64,000 nucleotides of DNA, from the NCBI GenBank assembly GCA_950295325.1, contig OX485805.1, forward strand, positions 34,027,501 to 34,091,500, in the 5' to 3' direction. The DNA comes from Polytrichum commune. Taxonomy: Eukaryota; Streptophyta; Polytrichopsida; Polytrichales; Polytrichaceae. The stretch's first letter is position 1, and each line of letters starts with the position of its first letter. A program made the position numbers and the translations under genes. The notes beneath the pieces were generated by a model. The model was not told the DNA's origin. It worked only from the letters and a program-made list of their open reading frames with translations, and searched no databases. Below are positions 22,777-32,209 of this stretch, piece by piece.

Positions 22777-23589
22777 TCAAATGAGTTTATTATATTTCGC
22801 GTGAGCGTACAACTCTCTGTACATATAGTCCTTCGGATCCATGTATCTTTCGCCTATCGGATTACAACTAAGGAACCGGGGCACGGGTAGTCCGCTCCCC
22901 ACGAGCGTTTGAATGTACTTAAGTAGGTCTAACAAAAAGCGGTCTCGGACCTTCTCGACCGTCCACGTGGGGCAAATGATGAAGTTGGAGGTCGGGTTCA
23001 AAATGTTTTTGGAAGCGTTGTCGTCCACCATCAACGTGTTGTCACGGGTGGGGCGAACGTCGTAGGGACAGCCGACCATGGTCGGACGCTGGTCCCATAC
23101 GACTGGCTTCAAGACCTTAAGAAATTGGTTTACGGCGGGGTTGTTGGGCTTCTTCACAACCCTGCCCTCGGGGGTGTACAATGTTTTACAAGAATCCTGT
23201 CCTAGGACCAAGCACGGGGGTTGGAGTCCCTTGAAGATGAACTCCACGACGGCCTGGGTATTCTCGGACTTCATGGAGCTCCAAATGATCACCCACCATT
23301 TGGATAGGGCGACCTGTAGGAAGCGCCGAAGCCACGGGCGGAGGTACACTAGCTTGCTTTTGATGTACGCGGGGGGTCCATCGTAGTTGGCGTCCTCGGG
23401 CTTGCAGAAAGGCACCGTTGGGACCCTCGGACAATGCACGCACTGGACAAGGACCCCGTTGAGGTCTAGCACCAGGAACCGGGTCTTGGGAGGCGAAGGT
23501 GGCGAGGGCAAAATCGGGGGGACCACCGCGCTGTCCTCCACACTCCTCGGAGAGGATCGGTGGGGAGCCGCGACGCTATGCTCCGAACC
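22777..23589 (-). CDS. Exon D: FCP1/NLI-type HAD phosphatase domain, C-terminus of the fusion gene
   Basis: 271 codons including the stop. I place the acceptor at CGTCGCCGCAG|GGTTCG because it gives phase 0, matching the donor of exon C, and because no ATG precedes the domain in this frame. Domain features: a hydrophobic strand with LVLDLNGVLV (HAD motif I), VIIWSSM (motif II Ser), a later Lys, and TLMVDDNASKN (acidic motif). This is the order seen in FCP1/SCP phosphatases, which dephosphorylate Ser/Thr on nuclear proteins. The second Asp of the usual DxDxT is Asn here; the nucleophile Asp is kept, the general acid is not, so activity is doubtful. It lies 495 bp downstream of exon C on the same strand. 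Ends YNKLI and stop. Confidence 0.68.
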   Translation of the reverse strand, partial: GSEHSVAAPHRSSPRSVEDSAVVPPILPSPPSPPKTRFLVLDLNGVLVQCVHCPRVPTVPFCKPEDANYDGPPAYIKSKLVYLRPWLRRFLQVALSKWWVIIWSSMKSENTQAVVEFIFKGLQPPCLVLGQDSCKTLYTPEGRVVKKPNNPAVNQFLKVLKPVVWDQRPTMVGCPYDVRPTRDNTLMVDDNASKNILNPTSNFIICPTWTVEKVRDRFLLDLLKYIQTLVGSGLPVPRFLSCNPIGERYMDPKDYMYRELYAHAKYNKLI

Positions 23590-24041
23590 CTGCGGCGACG
23601 AGCGAGAGAAGGCGGCGAGGACTATGTTATGCTATGTCCATCTCAAGCAGAACGGAAATTTTGTGCAAACACAAGAAGAATTGGACCATTGGTGGCAACA
23701 AAAACATACAAGGGAACAACATACATTGGGACACGGATGCAAACATATGGGCGCCAAAAATAATAATTTTATTTTTACAAATCTCTATGTACAATTTGAT
23801 TCGGGGGGGGGGGGGGGGGGGCGCGGTGAACGAGGGCATTCACACTATCCTAATTCTACATCTACAAAATTGGTTGCGCGCCGCCAAGGTCAAGCGTAGT
23901 CGAATGCAGGTGAGACGAAGGGGATCGCGGGGGGGCACGTTGGGGGGAGGGGGAGCAAGTGTAGACCAGGGGGGGCAGGGGGTGTGCATTTCCTCCTAGC
24001 AAGGGGGACACGACCACGCCAACAAGACAGTGACCCAGGAA

Positions 24042-24063
24042 GTTTAGGTCGGTCGACCCAAAC
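24042..24063. repeat. 22-bp palindrome, intron C-D
   Basis: Arms GTTTAGGTCG and CGACCCAAAC around GT; one arm mismatch from the family consensus. Confidence 0.85.
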
Positions 24064-24084
24064 TGGGAGGGCTCAGTGTATTAC

Positions 24085-24787
24085 CTCGCCCTGGTCATGT
24101 CTCGACGATATGGAAGCCTCCACCGTCCCCGCTGCCCCGCCTCTCTCGCCACCGCCTTCTCCGACGACGTCAGGAACCTTCTCCTGCAAACGATCGGCAT
24201 CAGACCCTTGTCCTAAACCAATCTCCGCATGTGCATCATGCATGGGTTCATCGATTTGGTTAGGAGTAGAGGTATCACCAGGCCCTTGCAGGCCTTCAAC
24301 ATCTAGGATGGCCGTGTCTAGTTGACACCCATGTTGGTCAAGGGAGGACTGCGCTGCAACGGGGTTTGGGTCGCCCGACCCAAACTGTCCTGCATCTGGA
24401 GAGGGCCCTTCGGACACTACAGTGGATGGTGGGTTTGGGTCGGTCGACCCAAACATCCTGGGGTCGTCCGATTGGTGGGGTGGCGCCATGACTATGGGGG
24501 CCCGAAGTGGTGGAGGGCCCAAAGGGGAGGAGGCTCCAGAGACGCGCCAGATGTTGGGGTCATCCACTTGCTGGACCGGCGCGTACGGAACTTGGTGGGG
24601 CCGCATCAAGTGCTGGAAGCTGAAAGACGATTGCGGCACAGGCTGCTGAGGGATGCTCTGCGGAGGGAAGCCGGGGGGCAAGTGCGGGAAGGAGCTGGAG
24701 GGAGCCACCACCAAACGTTGCGCCCACATTCCTTGTATCACTTGTGATATCAAGTCGGCGTGGGACGGAGGTTGGGCCATCGCCCTT
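24085..24787 (-). CDS. Exon C, 3' part (split by a retrotransposon)
   Basis: Continuation of exon C left of the gypsy insertion. With one copy of the CCCTT duplication counted, 35057-35841 plus this part is 1488 nt, exactly 496 codons, and the frame runs straight through from QERQR into AMAQPPSHADL. Composition is Pro/Ser/Gly-rich and disordered, with a helical start. The donor GGCGAG|GTAATA at 24084 is phase 0. Two copies of the 22-bp palindrome are inside the coding sequence (24364-24385 and 24433-24454), where they encode FGSGDPNP and FGSTDPNP. The insertion separates this part from its promoter, so the present allele should be disrupted. Confidence 0.65.
24364..24454. repeat. Two 22-bp palindromes within coding sequence
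   Basis: 24364-24385 (centre CC) and 24433-24454 (centre GT), both with perfect 10-bp arms GTTTGGGTCG/CGACCCAAAC. Confidence 0.88.
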
Positions 24788-27629
24788 TGTGGTACTTTTG
24801 GGCCACCCCCTTTCGAGGGAGCCTAAAAGTATCACACAAGCCCTTCGGTGAAGGTGGCCTGCATTTGCAGGCGCCCAAGCCGAACCCGGATGATAGGTGT
24901 ATAACGTGAGTAGTTAGATTTTTAAGGGAGATTAAATATGCGTCGTAGTACCTCCGGAGGTTAGGCCTTAGTTTTTTACTAGTGTGGCTTTAAACTCCAC
25001 TAACCAATTTCATATCTAGTTCTAACCTTAACCTACAACCCATTCTACGCGCAGACGCACCAGCCTTGAAACCAAGGCAATCATAATTTGTGAATTGGGA
25101 TGGTTCTGATACACCCAACCGGGTGTGACTCATACCACCCTAACTCAACGAACGGAATAACGACAATTTGATGGACCATTCAATTCTTCCTATTTCTTTA
25201 TTTAGTTCTATTTAGTTTTCTAAGCGGGGGAACTTGGCCTAAGTCCCACCCTTCACACAAATTCCTTCTTAATTACTTACTTTTGTTTGCACGTCCTAAC
25301 TTACTACATTAACATATTAGGCATCACCCCTTACCTCGGGTCTCTTGCCAACAAGGGTTTACGATTTATTTTGTATGTTTTGATTGTTAAATGTGTTTAC
25401 ACTGGATAGACCACGAAATGCAACTCAATGGGACCAGGGTGACGGGCGACCTGTAGGTTTAACTTGTTGCGCAATCTTCATAAATTGGGGCCATTACTCC
25501 CAATCTATGGGGCCAACAACATAATAGTGGATTCGCGGGTCATTAACCCCACCTTTCCACCAACAACATTCAGAGTGGTCGTGTCGGTGATTAATCCGAC
25601 TTACCACACACGAAACTTGCTAATAAATGAAGCTACTACCACAAAACATACCAAGGGCCCCGAAAAACAATGGAATTGGGTACTCCCTTGGCGGTCAAGT
25701 GGTCAAGCCACTTGACCTTACGAGATAGGTGAGTGGGTTTAGAGATGCGTACCTTAGCCGTGCTCCCTCCAATCCTAAATGGAAGGCTTAAGGTTAGTTA
25801 ATTTACCTCAATTTTCCTCGGTTGATTTGGGCTTGATGTAGGCCGAGCCGCTACCTCCTTCCTTGCTCCACTTTCCGAGCGTCGACCTTGCCTCCTTCTT
25901 TGTAACTAGTTTGGTAGTAAGCGTACCTTAGTTAACAATTAAAATATAAAGTGTTATTCTGCCCTGTAATTTAATCCTAAGCATAATATTTATACTTAGT
26001 GCACCAAATTATCTTTCCAATGATCTAAAAATCACTCTAATCGGATAAGAAATGCAAAAGTTATGAGGGTTGGAAGTGTGAGGTCGATTCAACCGACCCT
26101 TCCAACCCACCTATCTACCTTCTAACTTCAAAAATTCATAACACATTCCTTACTACTTGGATCTAGGCTTTCCTTATACCATTGGAAAGCTATGAACAAG
26201 CTCTAACTAGAAAAATTATGACATCAGCAGGTTAAGCTAATAGAAATTCAGCGGACTCCTTGTAACACAGCAGTCAATCAAGAAGGCTTAAACTATGTAT
26301 CTCGCCTTCAACAATTCATATCTAATTCAAATCTTAGTCAAATCAAACGTTCTATATGACCCTGGAGAGATATTAAAAAGATGTATTTGATAAAAATATG
26401 TGATTAGAAAGGTAAGCCGAAGTGAACCCAGCAGGTCCTCTGTAATGCAGCAGTCAACCAAAAGTTCTCAAACTATGTGTCCCATCTTGCACAATTCATA
26501 TCTAATTCAAATCATGCTCAAATCAAATGTTCTAAGCCATTTTGGAAAGCTACACAAAAGTTCTACTTGGGAAAAATATAATTTCTTGGAATTAAAATTC
26601 CTATTGGGCTCGCAGGTCTGATCCAGCAGCCGCTACCCACAAGACCACCCAGTTTTTCTACTCCATCTTTGAAAATCCATAACTAATTGTCATCTCAACC
26701 AAATCACAAATGGGAAACGGCTATGGATGGCTATATGAAATCTCTCTAAGAGAAAAATGATAAGTATCTTGTTCTAGCTTTTGAACTAAGCCTTCAGGGC
26801 ATTGGCAGATGAGGTCTATAATGCCTCTACTCAAAACTCTACCATCCAACCTACCTCTACAAAAGAAGGAATAATTTTGTTGGTGTGTTAATAAACACAC
26901 AACCTAACTAGGAGAGAGAGAGTAGAGGAGGTTCTCAAGCCTTTCTTTTAGACCATTGAGAATACATGCTAAAGGAATTTTTTCCTAACTACATTGAAGC
27001 AGGGCTTCGCCCAAAAACTAGAGAAAGAAAGAGAGCTACAAGGTGGAAGGAGGGGTTTTTAAACCCTCTCACAAAAGGGTTGGACCCCTCCTCCACCGGA
27101 TCCATTTTTCAAACCCTTTCCCGAAATTTTGGCTCGGGGGTTTTCCCGGTTGAGGTTGCCACCCTCTCGCCGAGGTGGCTCCGACAAAAAACCTTTAGAA
27201 ATCTTTCTAATTTTTCCGCCATCGAGTTGGCAAGGGGGCAAGTGGGCAAGTATCCCCCTTGCTCTCTTTCTTTTTTGTCTTCAAAATTCTTCACGCCGAT
27301 TTTATCTTCTTACGTAAAACACCTCCAATAGTCTTGTGTGCCTCACACTAACTAATAAACTAACACTTGCTTAGCTAGCATTTACTAACATTTGCTTAAT
27401 AGCTAGCATCTACTAATATTTGCTTAGCTAGTTGTTTTTACTAGCTAGCATATTTTTTTCTACTTTGCTATCTTCTAGCACTACTTAGTTTCATTTTGAC
27501 CTTCCTTCTTCTAGGCTAAATGCTAAATGAACTAATTTTCCCTAAATTCCCTATCAATTCTAACTTTTAATGCTAACATTCTAACTAAAAGTGATCCCGC
27601 AGAGTGGTGGACCACTCAAAGGGTTCACA
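24788..27629 (-). repeat. 3' LTR of the gypsy element
   Basis: 2842 bp, direct repeat of 32210-35051; TG..CA ends in element orientation. Small ORFs inside are identical in both LTRs and have no recognised domain. Confidence 0.93.
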
Positions 27630-28165
27630 TATGTCGGCCATCAGGGGAGCTGCTCGTTCGAGCGCTACGAACACCAGCTCTTGCTCGCACGCCAATCCTG
27701 GGTACACGGTCACCTGCATGCACACCACCACTTACACATATATTTTTTGTTTTATTTTTGTTTTTTCTTATCATTACTTGCATCTTATCCTTTCAAAGAT
27801 GTGAAGAGGAGAGAGAAAAGAAGAAGATAGTACTATACTAAAGCCAAAAAACACTTCAAAGCCGCCACACTCCCCCACCGGACTGGGTTTGTGTCTATCT
27901 AGGACACCCCCTCCGCCTTGCGGGAGCAACTTGGAGCTATAGAAGAAAAAACATTCAACCCGCTTCCTTCCTCTTCGGAGAGAGTTCGGACTACAAGAGC
28001 AATTCCCAGGCGCTGAAGAAAGAAGGTCCCCCTACTGGTTTCCTTCAAACAATGACCACGGAGGGCCGACCTCTAACCTAGCACCTATTGCAGGAATTTG
28101 AAACCCTCCGCCTTTGCTTTGGGTCTAAAGGTATCACATCGCATTTAATCCGCTAGTTGCACCTG
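27630..28165 (-). other. Element 3' untranslated region
   Basis: Between the ORF stop and the 3' LTR. The bases next to the LTR (CTGATGGCCGACATA in element orientation) are not the polypurine tract expected there. A pyrimidine/purine-rich stretch at 27800-27830 is purine-rich on the opposite strand only. Confidence 0.55.
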
Positions 28166-31100
28166 TCACACATTATACAACTTACACCGACCCCCGTTAG
28201 TTCGCGTAGGGAAATATGTGCCATCAAGTGTAGCCAATTGAACCGAATTATTGTCATACACGTTCGTGACCCAAAAAGGGCCCAACCACAAGGCGTGAGA
28301 CTTACCTGGGAACTCCAGTTTCCTCGCATCTTGGAGCATTACCGACGTCCCGGGTTGCAAAGTTCTTACCTTGTGTCGTTTGTTGAAGACGGCCTTGCGC
28401 CTCCGTTTCATCGCCTCGAGATGTTGCACACTAGCTCGTCGTCGCTCGCTAAGACTCTCTAACATTAGCAACCTATCTGCTAGTGACTCGGCTACCGTAA
28501 GTCGTGAATCAACTGCAATTCGCAAAGAGGGGATCTCCAACTCGATTGGGAGCACTGCTTCAATCCCGTATACAAGGGCAAACGGCATTTGGTTGGTTGG
28601 ACCTTTATACCAATCGTTTGGCACCGAAGGATATGACGCGAAATCATGGCCTACCTGAATTCCGGTAGAGGTGTTCTTGAAATGCAAGGATGGAACAATA
28701 TCTTCTTCGAGCACGAGGTCCTCTAGGCCTATAGGTTGCGTGCCATCAATCTCAAAGGAATAAATTGACTCAAGCGGTAGGTCATCGGCTATGAGCGCGA
28801 ATCCGGTGTGTCCACGTGACGTGTCCTCGGTGGCGGTGATCGCATATACCTGGGTGTGGTTGGGAATTTCTTCCGGGTTGAGTTCCATCCATGCTGTGAA
28901 CTCACCTGTGTCCTCCCAGCCATAGAGGCCAGGACCCATGTCCTTTACTGGGCCTAGATGGGTCTTAGTGCCCAATGTTTGGTTGGCTAAGTCTACCGAA
29001 ACTATGTTGGGTTCTGGCTTCGACTTGGGTAGGTCGGATTCCGTGAATTCTGTCGAAGGCTTACGGAGTGCAATTCTTGTCGTTGTTCTGTTGTGAGGGG
29101 GCCCAAATGTTATTTGGGAGGTACCCGTAGACCACTCGGTTGTGGCATTTGCTCTCCGAAGCCAGTCTCTACCTAAAAGTATCGGATAACTTTTGGATGT
29201 TACAGGGAGCCTCAAAACTTGAAACGTGATCGTATAGACTTCTCCCCCGACTTTCATCAAGCAATCCTTTACCTGTCCAAGGGGGGTGACTTGTCTTTGG
29301 TCCGCGACATTGATAACAAAGGGTGAAGGGCCAGTGAGCTCGAGGCCAAGTTTTTCCAACGTTGAGAGTGGCATAATATTGATCCCACTACCCCCATCAA
29401 CCAGGGTGTGCGGGATTATTTTGTCCATAATCTCAACCTCCACCTCGATTGGTCCTTCGTCCCCTAGGGGGGTTCTTCGGACCTCAACTGCCATCGTTGG
29501 GATTTTAGCCTTCCTAACCTGGGTGGCTCCTTCCTTGAATTCCTTTCTTAAGGCGGGAGCTACTTGAATTAGTTGTGCCAAAGAAATGTTGGCTCGTAGG
29601 CTACAAAGGTCTGACCAAAGGTCGTAGTCCTCGGCCGGGTTAAAGGCGCGACTAGGCCGGGGTTTCGGTGGGAAGTTAGCGGACAAGCCATTGCCCCATG
29701 TGTCTCTTGTATCCACAAATCGGAAGAGGTCTTCCTCTTCCTCCAGTAATGGTTCTTCTACCGGTTCGTCATCAGGGTTAGGCTCTAGGGAAGTTGTGGG
29801 AACCTTAGCCTTAAGGGCTGCGTTCTGCAAGAACTCTGGAAGTTCTGCGAATTTTGGTGACTTTTCAGACTCATTCGACTTCTCGGAACCTTCACCCATC
29901 ACGGTTTGTGCCCTCTTCTGAGCCCTAGTGACCACTGCCACGTCTATTTTCTGCTTTAGTTTTCTAGGGGGAACCAGGATAGCCCGTAAAGAAGAATCGG
30001 CTAGCTCGTGAGAGATGAAGTTGCTATGACTATCATTTGGGATAGGAAGGAATGGAGCTGAACAACTTGTGCTCGCCCTATTGTTATCAATGAACCTCGC
30101 GTCTTGGGTTTGTGCATGACCAAGGTTAAGGGGACCTTGGGATGTTGGAGGCCCATTCATGTTTTGCGCCCATTGTTGGTTAGTATCCTGTCCACTCCCC
30201 ATAAGATGTTGGGGAGGGTTGTCGGTATACTGACCGTTAAGACCATAAGCCTGACCTTGGTTCATTTGGTACCCATAGAATGGGTTGCCTTCATTAGGGG
30301 AGTTATTGAAGGTATTACCTTGTTGTGCAACTTGGGGTCCATTGTTGAACCTATTCGGTTGGTTCCAGCCCATCTGAGGGACATACTGTTGGCTTACCAT
30401 TCCTACCAAGTTCGAGTCGGCTTGCCTACCACCGGCTGGGGGGTTTTGAGGGTACAAATTTTGTGGACCTTGATAGTTGTTCCCCCTATTACCTTGGTTT
30501 TGGTGGTTGGGTGGACCGTAGTTTTGTTGGCCATTGCTTTGTGGGTTACCTTGGTGATAATTAACCGACATTCCTCCTTGGTTCTGTTGATTCCTATCAT
30601 AGAAGAATGCCGGAAGTTGTTGATTCAGCTGAGAGTAATGGGAGGGTCGCTCCGCGAGAATCCTACGACAATTATCAACCGGGTGATTACCCCCACAATG
30701 GTTGCAGACCACCCCCGTCTCGATCCAACACTTACCTGGCCCCAAAATGTGAACCTTGCCGCAAGTGGGACAAACTCCTTTACCGTTGTTCCGGGCTTGA
30801 GTCTGGGAGTGGCCTTGTTGTGGACGGGGGGGTGGGGCTACTAGATTACCTGTGAACCTAGGCTCCGTGCAAAATTGATTACTGTGGCCAGGTTTGTTGC
30901 AATTACGACACCAAATGTTGGTGCCATAATTACCTGCCTCCGAGGCCGGCGGAACTGGTTGTGCTAAGGGCCTAGACGTGATTGCCATTGTTAGCTGCTC
31001 TGTGAGGGTCTTGAGCGACTGCATGACATCGCTCCTCAACTCGTCGTTGGCCTTCTTAACTCTAAGTTCTAGCTCCTCGATCGTGGTGTGGCTCGGAGGG

Positions 31101-32206
31101 CTAGGGAGTGCTAAGAGCTCAGGGGGTGGCCTCGTAGCCAAAGGAACCGGGGCCGCTCGGTGGACTGCGTATGCATCCGGTCGGGATGGCTCCAGCTGAG
31201 GAGGCTTACTCTGCTCGGGAGGAATGTAGGTTGTGGGTAGGAAGGCTGGCACAGGTGCAATAGTGCAATTCCACATCCGCTCATTTTGTTTGTCTACACC
31301 TTCGATCCTCCTAGCCTCGGCTTTAGCTTCTTCCAAATCCTGAGGGTTGGAGTTAAGAATTTCTCGGATTGTACCTTGTTTGTTGAACCCTTGTATGAAG
31401 TAGAATTTAATCGTGTCATTTGTGAGAAGGGTTCCTACATAACGAGTTACCACCGTCTCGAACCGTCGGATGTATGATGTAATACCCTCGGATGGGCCTT
31501 GCCGCATGTTCGTTAACGCCACGAGTGCGCTTTGTTGCCCCATTTCCGGTCTAAATTGTCTAAGGAATGCCGTCTGCAATGCTCGCCAGTCCCTAAATGT
31601 CCCCTCATCGTGGGATCGGTACCACTCATACGCTATACCCTCTAGCGTAGTAGAAAACCAAACGAGTTTGTACGTGTCTTCGGCTATCACGTAGGCCAAC
31701 ATTACCTCAATATATCGTTCAATGTGGGTTGAAGGATCCTCATGCGGGAGGCCACCGAACTTCGGAAAATAACTCGGCATCGCCCTTGGCGCTAATGCTT
31801 GTGGCATTACAATGGGAGGCCCTCTAGGAGCCATCATTGCATCCAAAGGATTCGCCATGAATTGGGGTCGTGCCACCCTAACCGGACTTTGTGGGGTGGG
31901 GGATTTCTCCCTCTCGCGCTCGGACTCTGGACCTAGACCTTGATATTTATTTTCCTTAGTCTTTCCGGGTTTTGGTGGTTCGTTCTTCGACCTCTTACCT
32001 GGTGTTGCCTCCGATGCAAATGCGGTTGTTGTTGTTGGGGTGTCGTACGATCGTCCCCTAGTACTAACCATAGCACAAGTGGCCCATGACGTATGACTAA
32101 TTTCTATTGGACTAAACTCTTCTTCTCTTAGTCTAAACGTATAAGTACTCAAAGAAATATCATTCGAGCATGGCAGGGGCATCCACCCTCCCGGCAGACG
32201 CACCAA
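28166..32206 (-). CDS. Gag-protease-integrase C-terminus fused polyprotein, internally deleted
   Basis: 1346 residues without a stop. In order: a basic N-terminal region; a retrotransposon gag domain (about residues 150-300, with EWYRSHDEGTFRDWRALQTAF); a CCHC knuckle CRNCNKPGHSNQFC; a second Cys/His cluster; a long Asn/Gln/Gly/Pro-rich stretch; an aspartic protease (LVDGGSGINIM, then LLGRDWL), with DGG where DSG/DTG is usual; then without a break the integrase C-terminal part (QMPFALVYGIEAVLPIELEI, and the LGPFWVTNVYDN region). Everything from reverse transcriptase to the integrase catalytic core is absent, so the element is non-autonomous but can still make gag. An intact frame in a deleted element suggests the deletion form itself has been propagated. 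Confidence 0.88.
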   Translation of the reverse strand: MVRLPGGWMPLPCSNDISLSTYTFRLREEEFSPIEISHTSWATCAMVSTRGRSYDTPTTTTAFASEATPGKRSKNEPPKPGKTKENKYQGLGPESEREREKSPTPQSPVRVARPQFMANPLDAMMAPRGPPIVMPQALAPRAMPSYFPKFGGLPHEDPSTHIERYIEVMLAYVIAEDTYKLVWFSTTLEGIAYEWYRSHDEGTFRDWRALQTAFLRQFRPEMGQQSALVALTNMRQGPSEGITSYIRRFETVVTRYVGTLLTNDTIKFYFIQGFNKQGTIREILNSNPQDLEEAKAEARRIEGVDKQNERMWNCTIAPVPAFLPTTYIPPEQSKPPQLEPSRPDAYAVHRAAPVPLATRPPPELLALPSPPSHTTIEELELRVKKANDELRSDVMQSLKTLTEQLTMAITSRPLAQPVPPASEAGNYGTNIWCRNCNKPGHSNQFCTEPRFTGNLVAPPPRPQQGHSQTQARNNGKGVCPTCGKVHILGPGKCWIETGVVCNHCGGNHPVDNCRRILAERPSHYSQLNQQLPAFFYDRNQQNQGGMSVNYHQGNPQSNGQQNYGPPNHQNQGNRGNNYQGPQNLYPQNPPAGGRQADSNLVGMVSQQYVPQMGWNQPNRFNNGPQVAQQGNTFNNSPNEGNPFYGYQMNQGQAYGLNGQYTDNPPQHLMGSGQDTNQQWAQNMNGPPTSQGPLNLGHAQTQDARFIDNNRASTSCSAPFLPIPNDSHSNFISHELADSSLRAILVPPRKLKQKIDVAVVTRAQKRAQTVMGEGSEKSNESEKSPKFAELPEFLQNAALKAKVPTTSLEPNPDDEPVEEPLLEEEEDLFRFVDTRDTWGNGLSANFPPKPRPSRAFNPAEDYDLWSDLCSLRANISLAQLIQVAPALRKEFKEGATQVRKAKIPTMAVEVRRTPLGDEGPIEVEVEIMDKIIPHTLVDGGSGINIMPLSTLEKLGLELTGPSPFVINVADQRQVTPLGQVKDCLMKVGGEVYTITFQVLRLPVTSKSYPILLGRDWLRRANATTEWSTGTSQITFGPPHNRTTTRIALRKPSTEFTESDLPKSKPEPNIVSVDLANQTLGTKTHLGPVKDMGPGLYGWEDTGEFTAWMELNPEEIPNHTQVYAITATEDTSRGHTGFALIADDLPLESIYSFEIDGTQPIGLEDLVLEEDIVPSLHFKNTSTGIQVGHDFASYPSVPNDWYKGPTNQMPFALVYGIEAVLPIELEIPSLRIAVDSRLTVAESLADRLLMLESLSERRRASVQHLEAMKRRRKAVFNKRHKVRTLQPGTSVMLQDARKLEFPGKSHALWLGPFWVTNVYDNNSVQLATLDGTYFPTRTNGGRCKLYNV

Positions 32207-32209
32207 TTA
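32192..32209 (-). promoter_or_regulatory. Primer binding site
   Basis: Immediately inside the 5' LTR in element orientation, after a few bases: TGGTGCGTCTGCCGGGAG. Its complement ends in CCA, as a tRNA 3' end does. I do not assign the tRNA with certainty. Confidence 0.6.

Noticed and set aside
22777-23541. FCP1-like domain as an independent gene starting at 23541
   Set aside because: That codon is GTG and no ATG precedes the domain in frame; phase fits splicing from exon C instead.
30104-30844. 246-codon plus-strand ORF
   Set aside because: Shadow of the gag ORF on the opposite strand; composition reflects the Asn/Gln-rich region.
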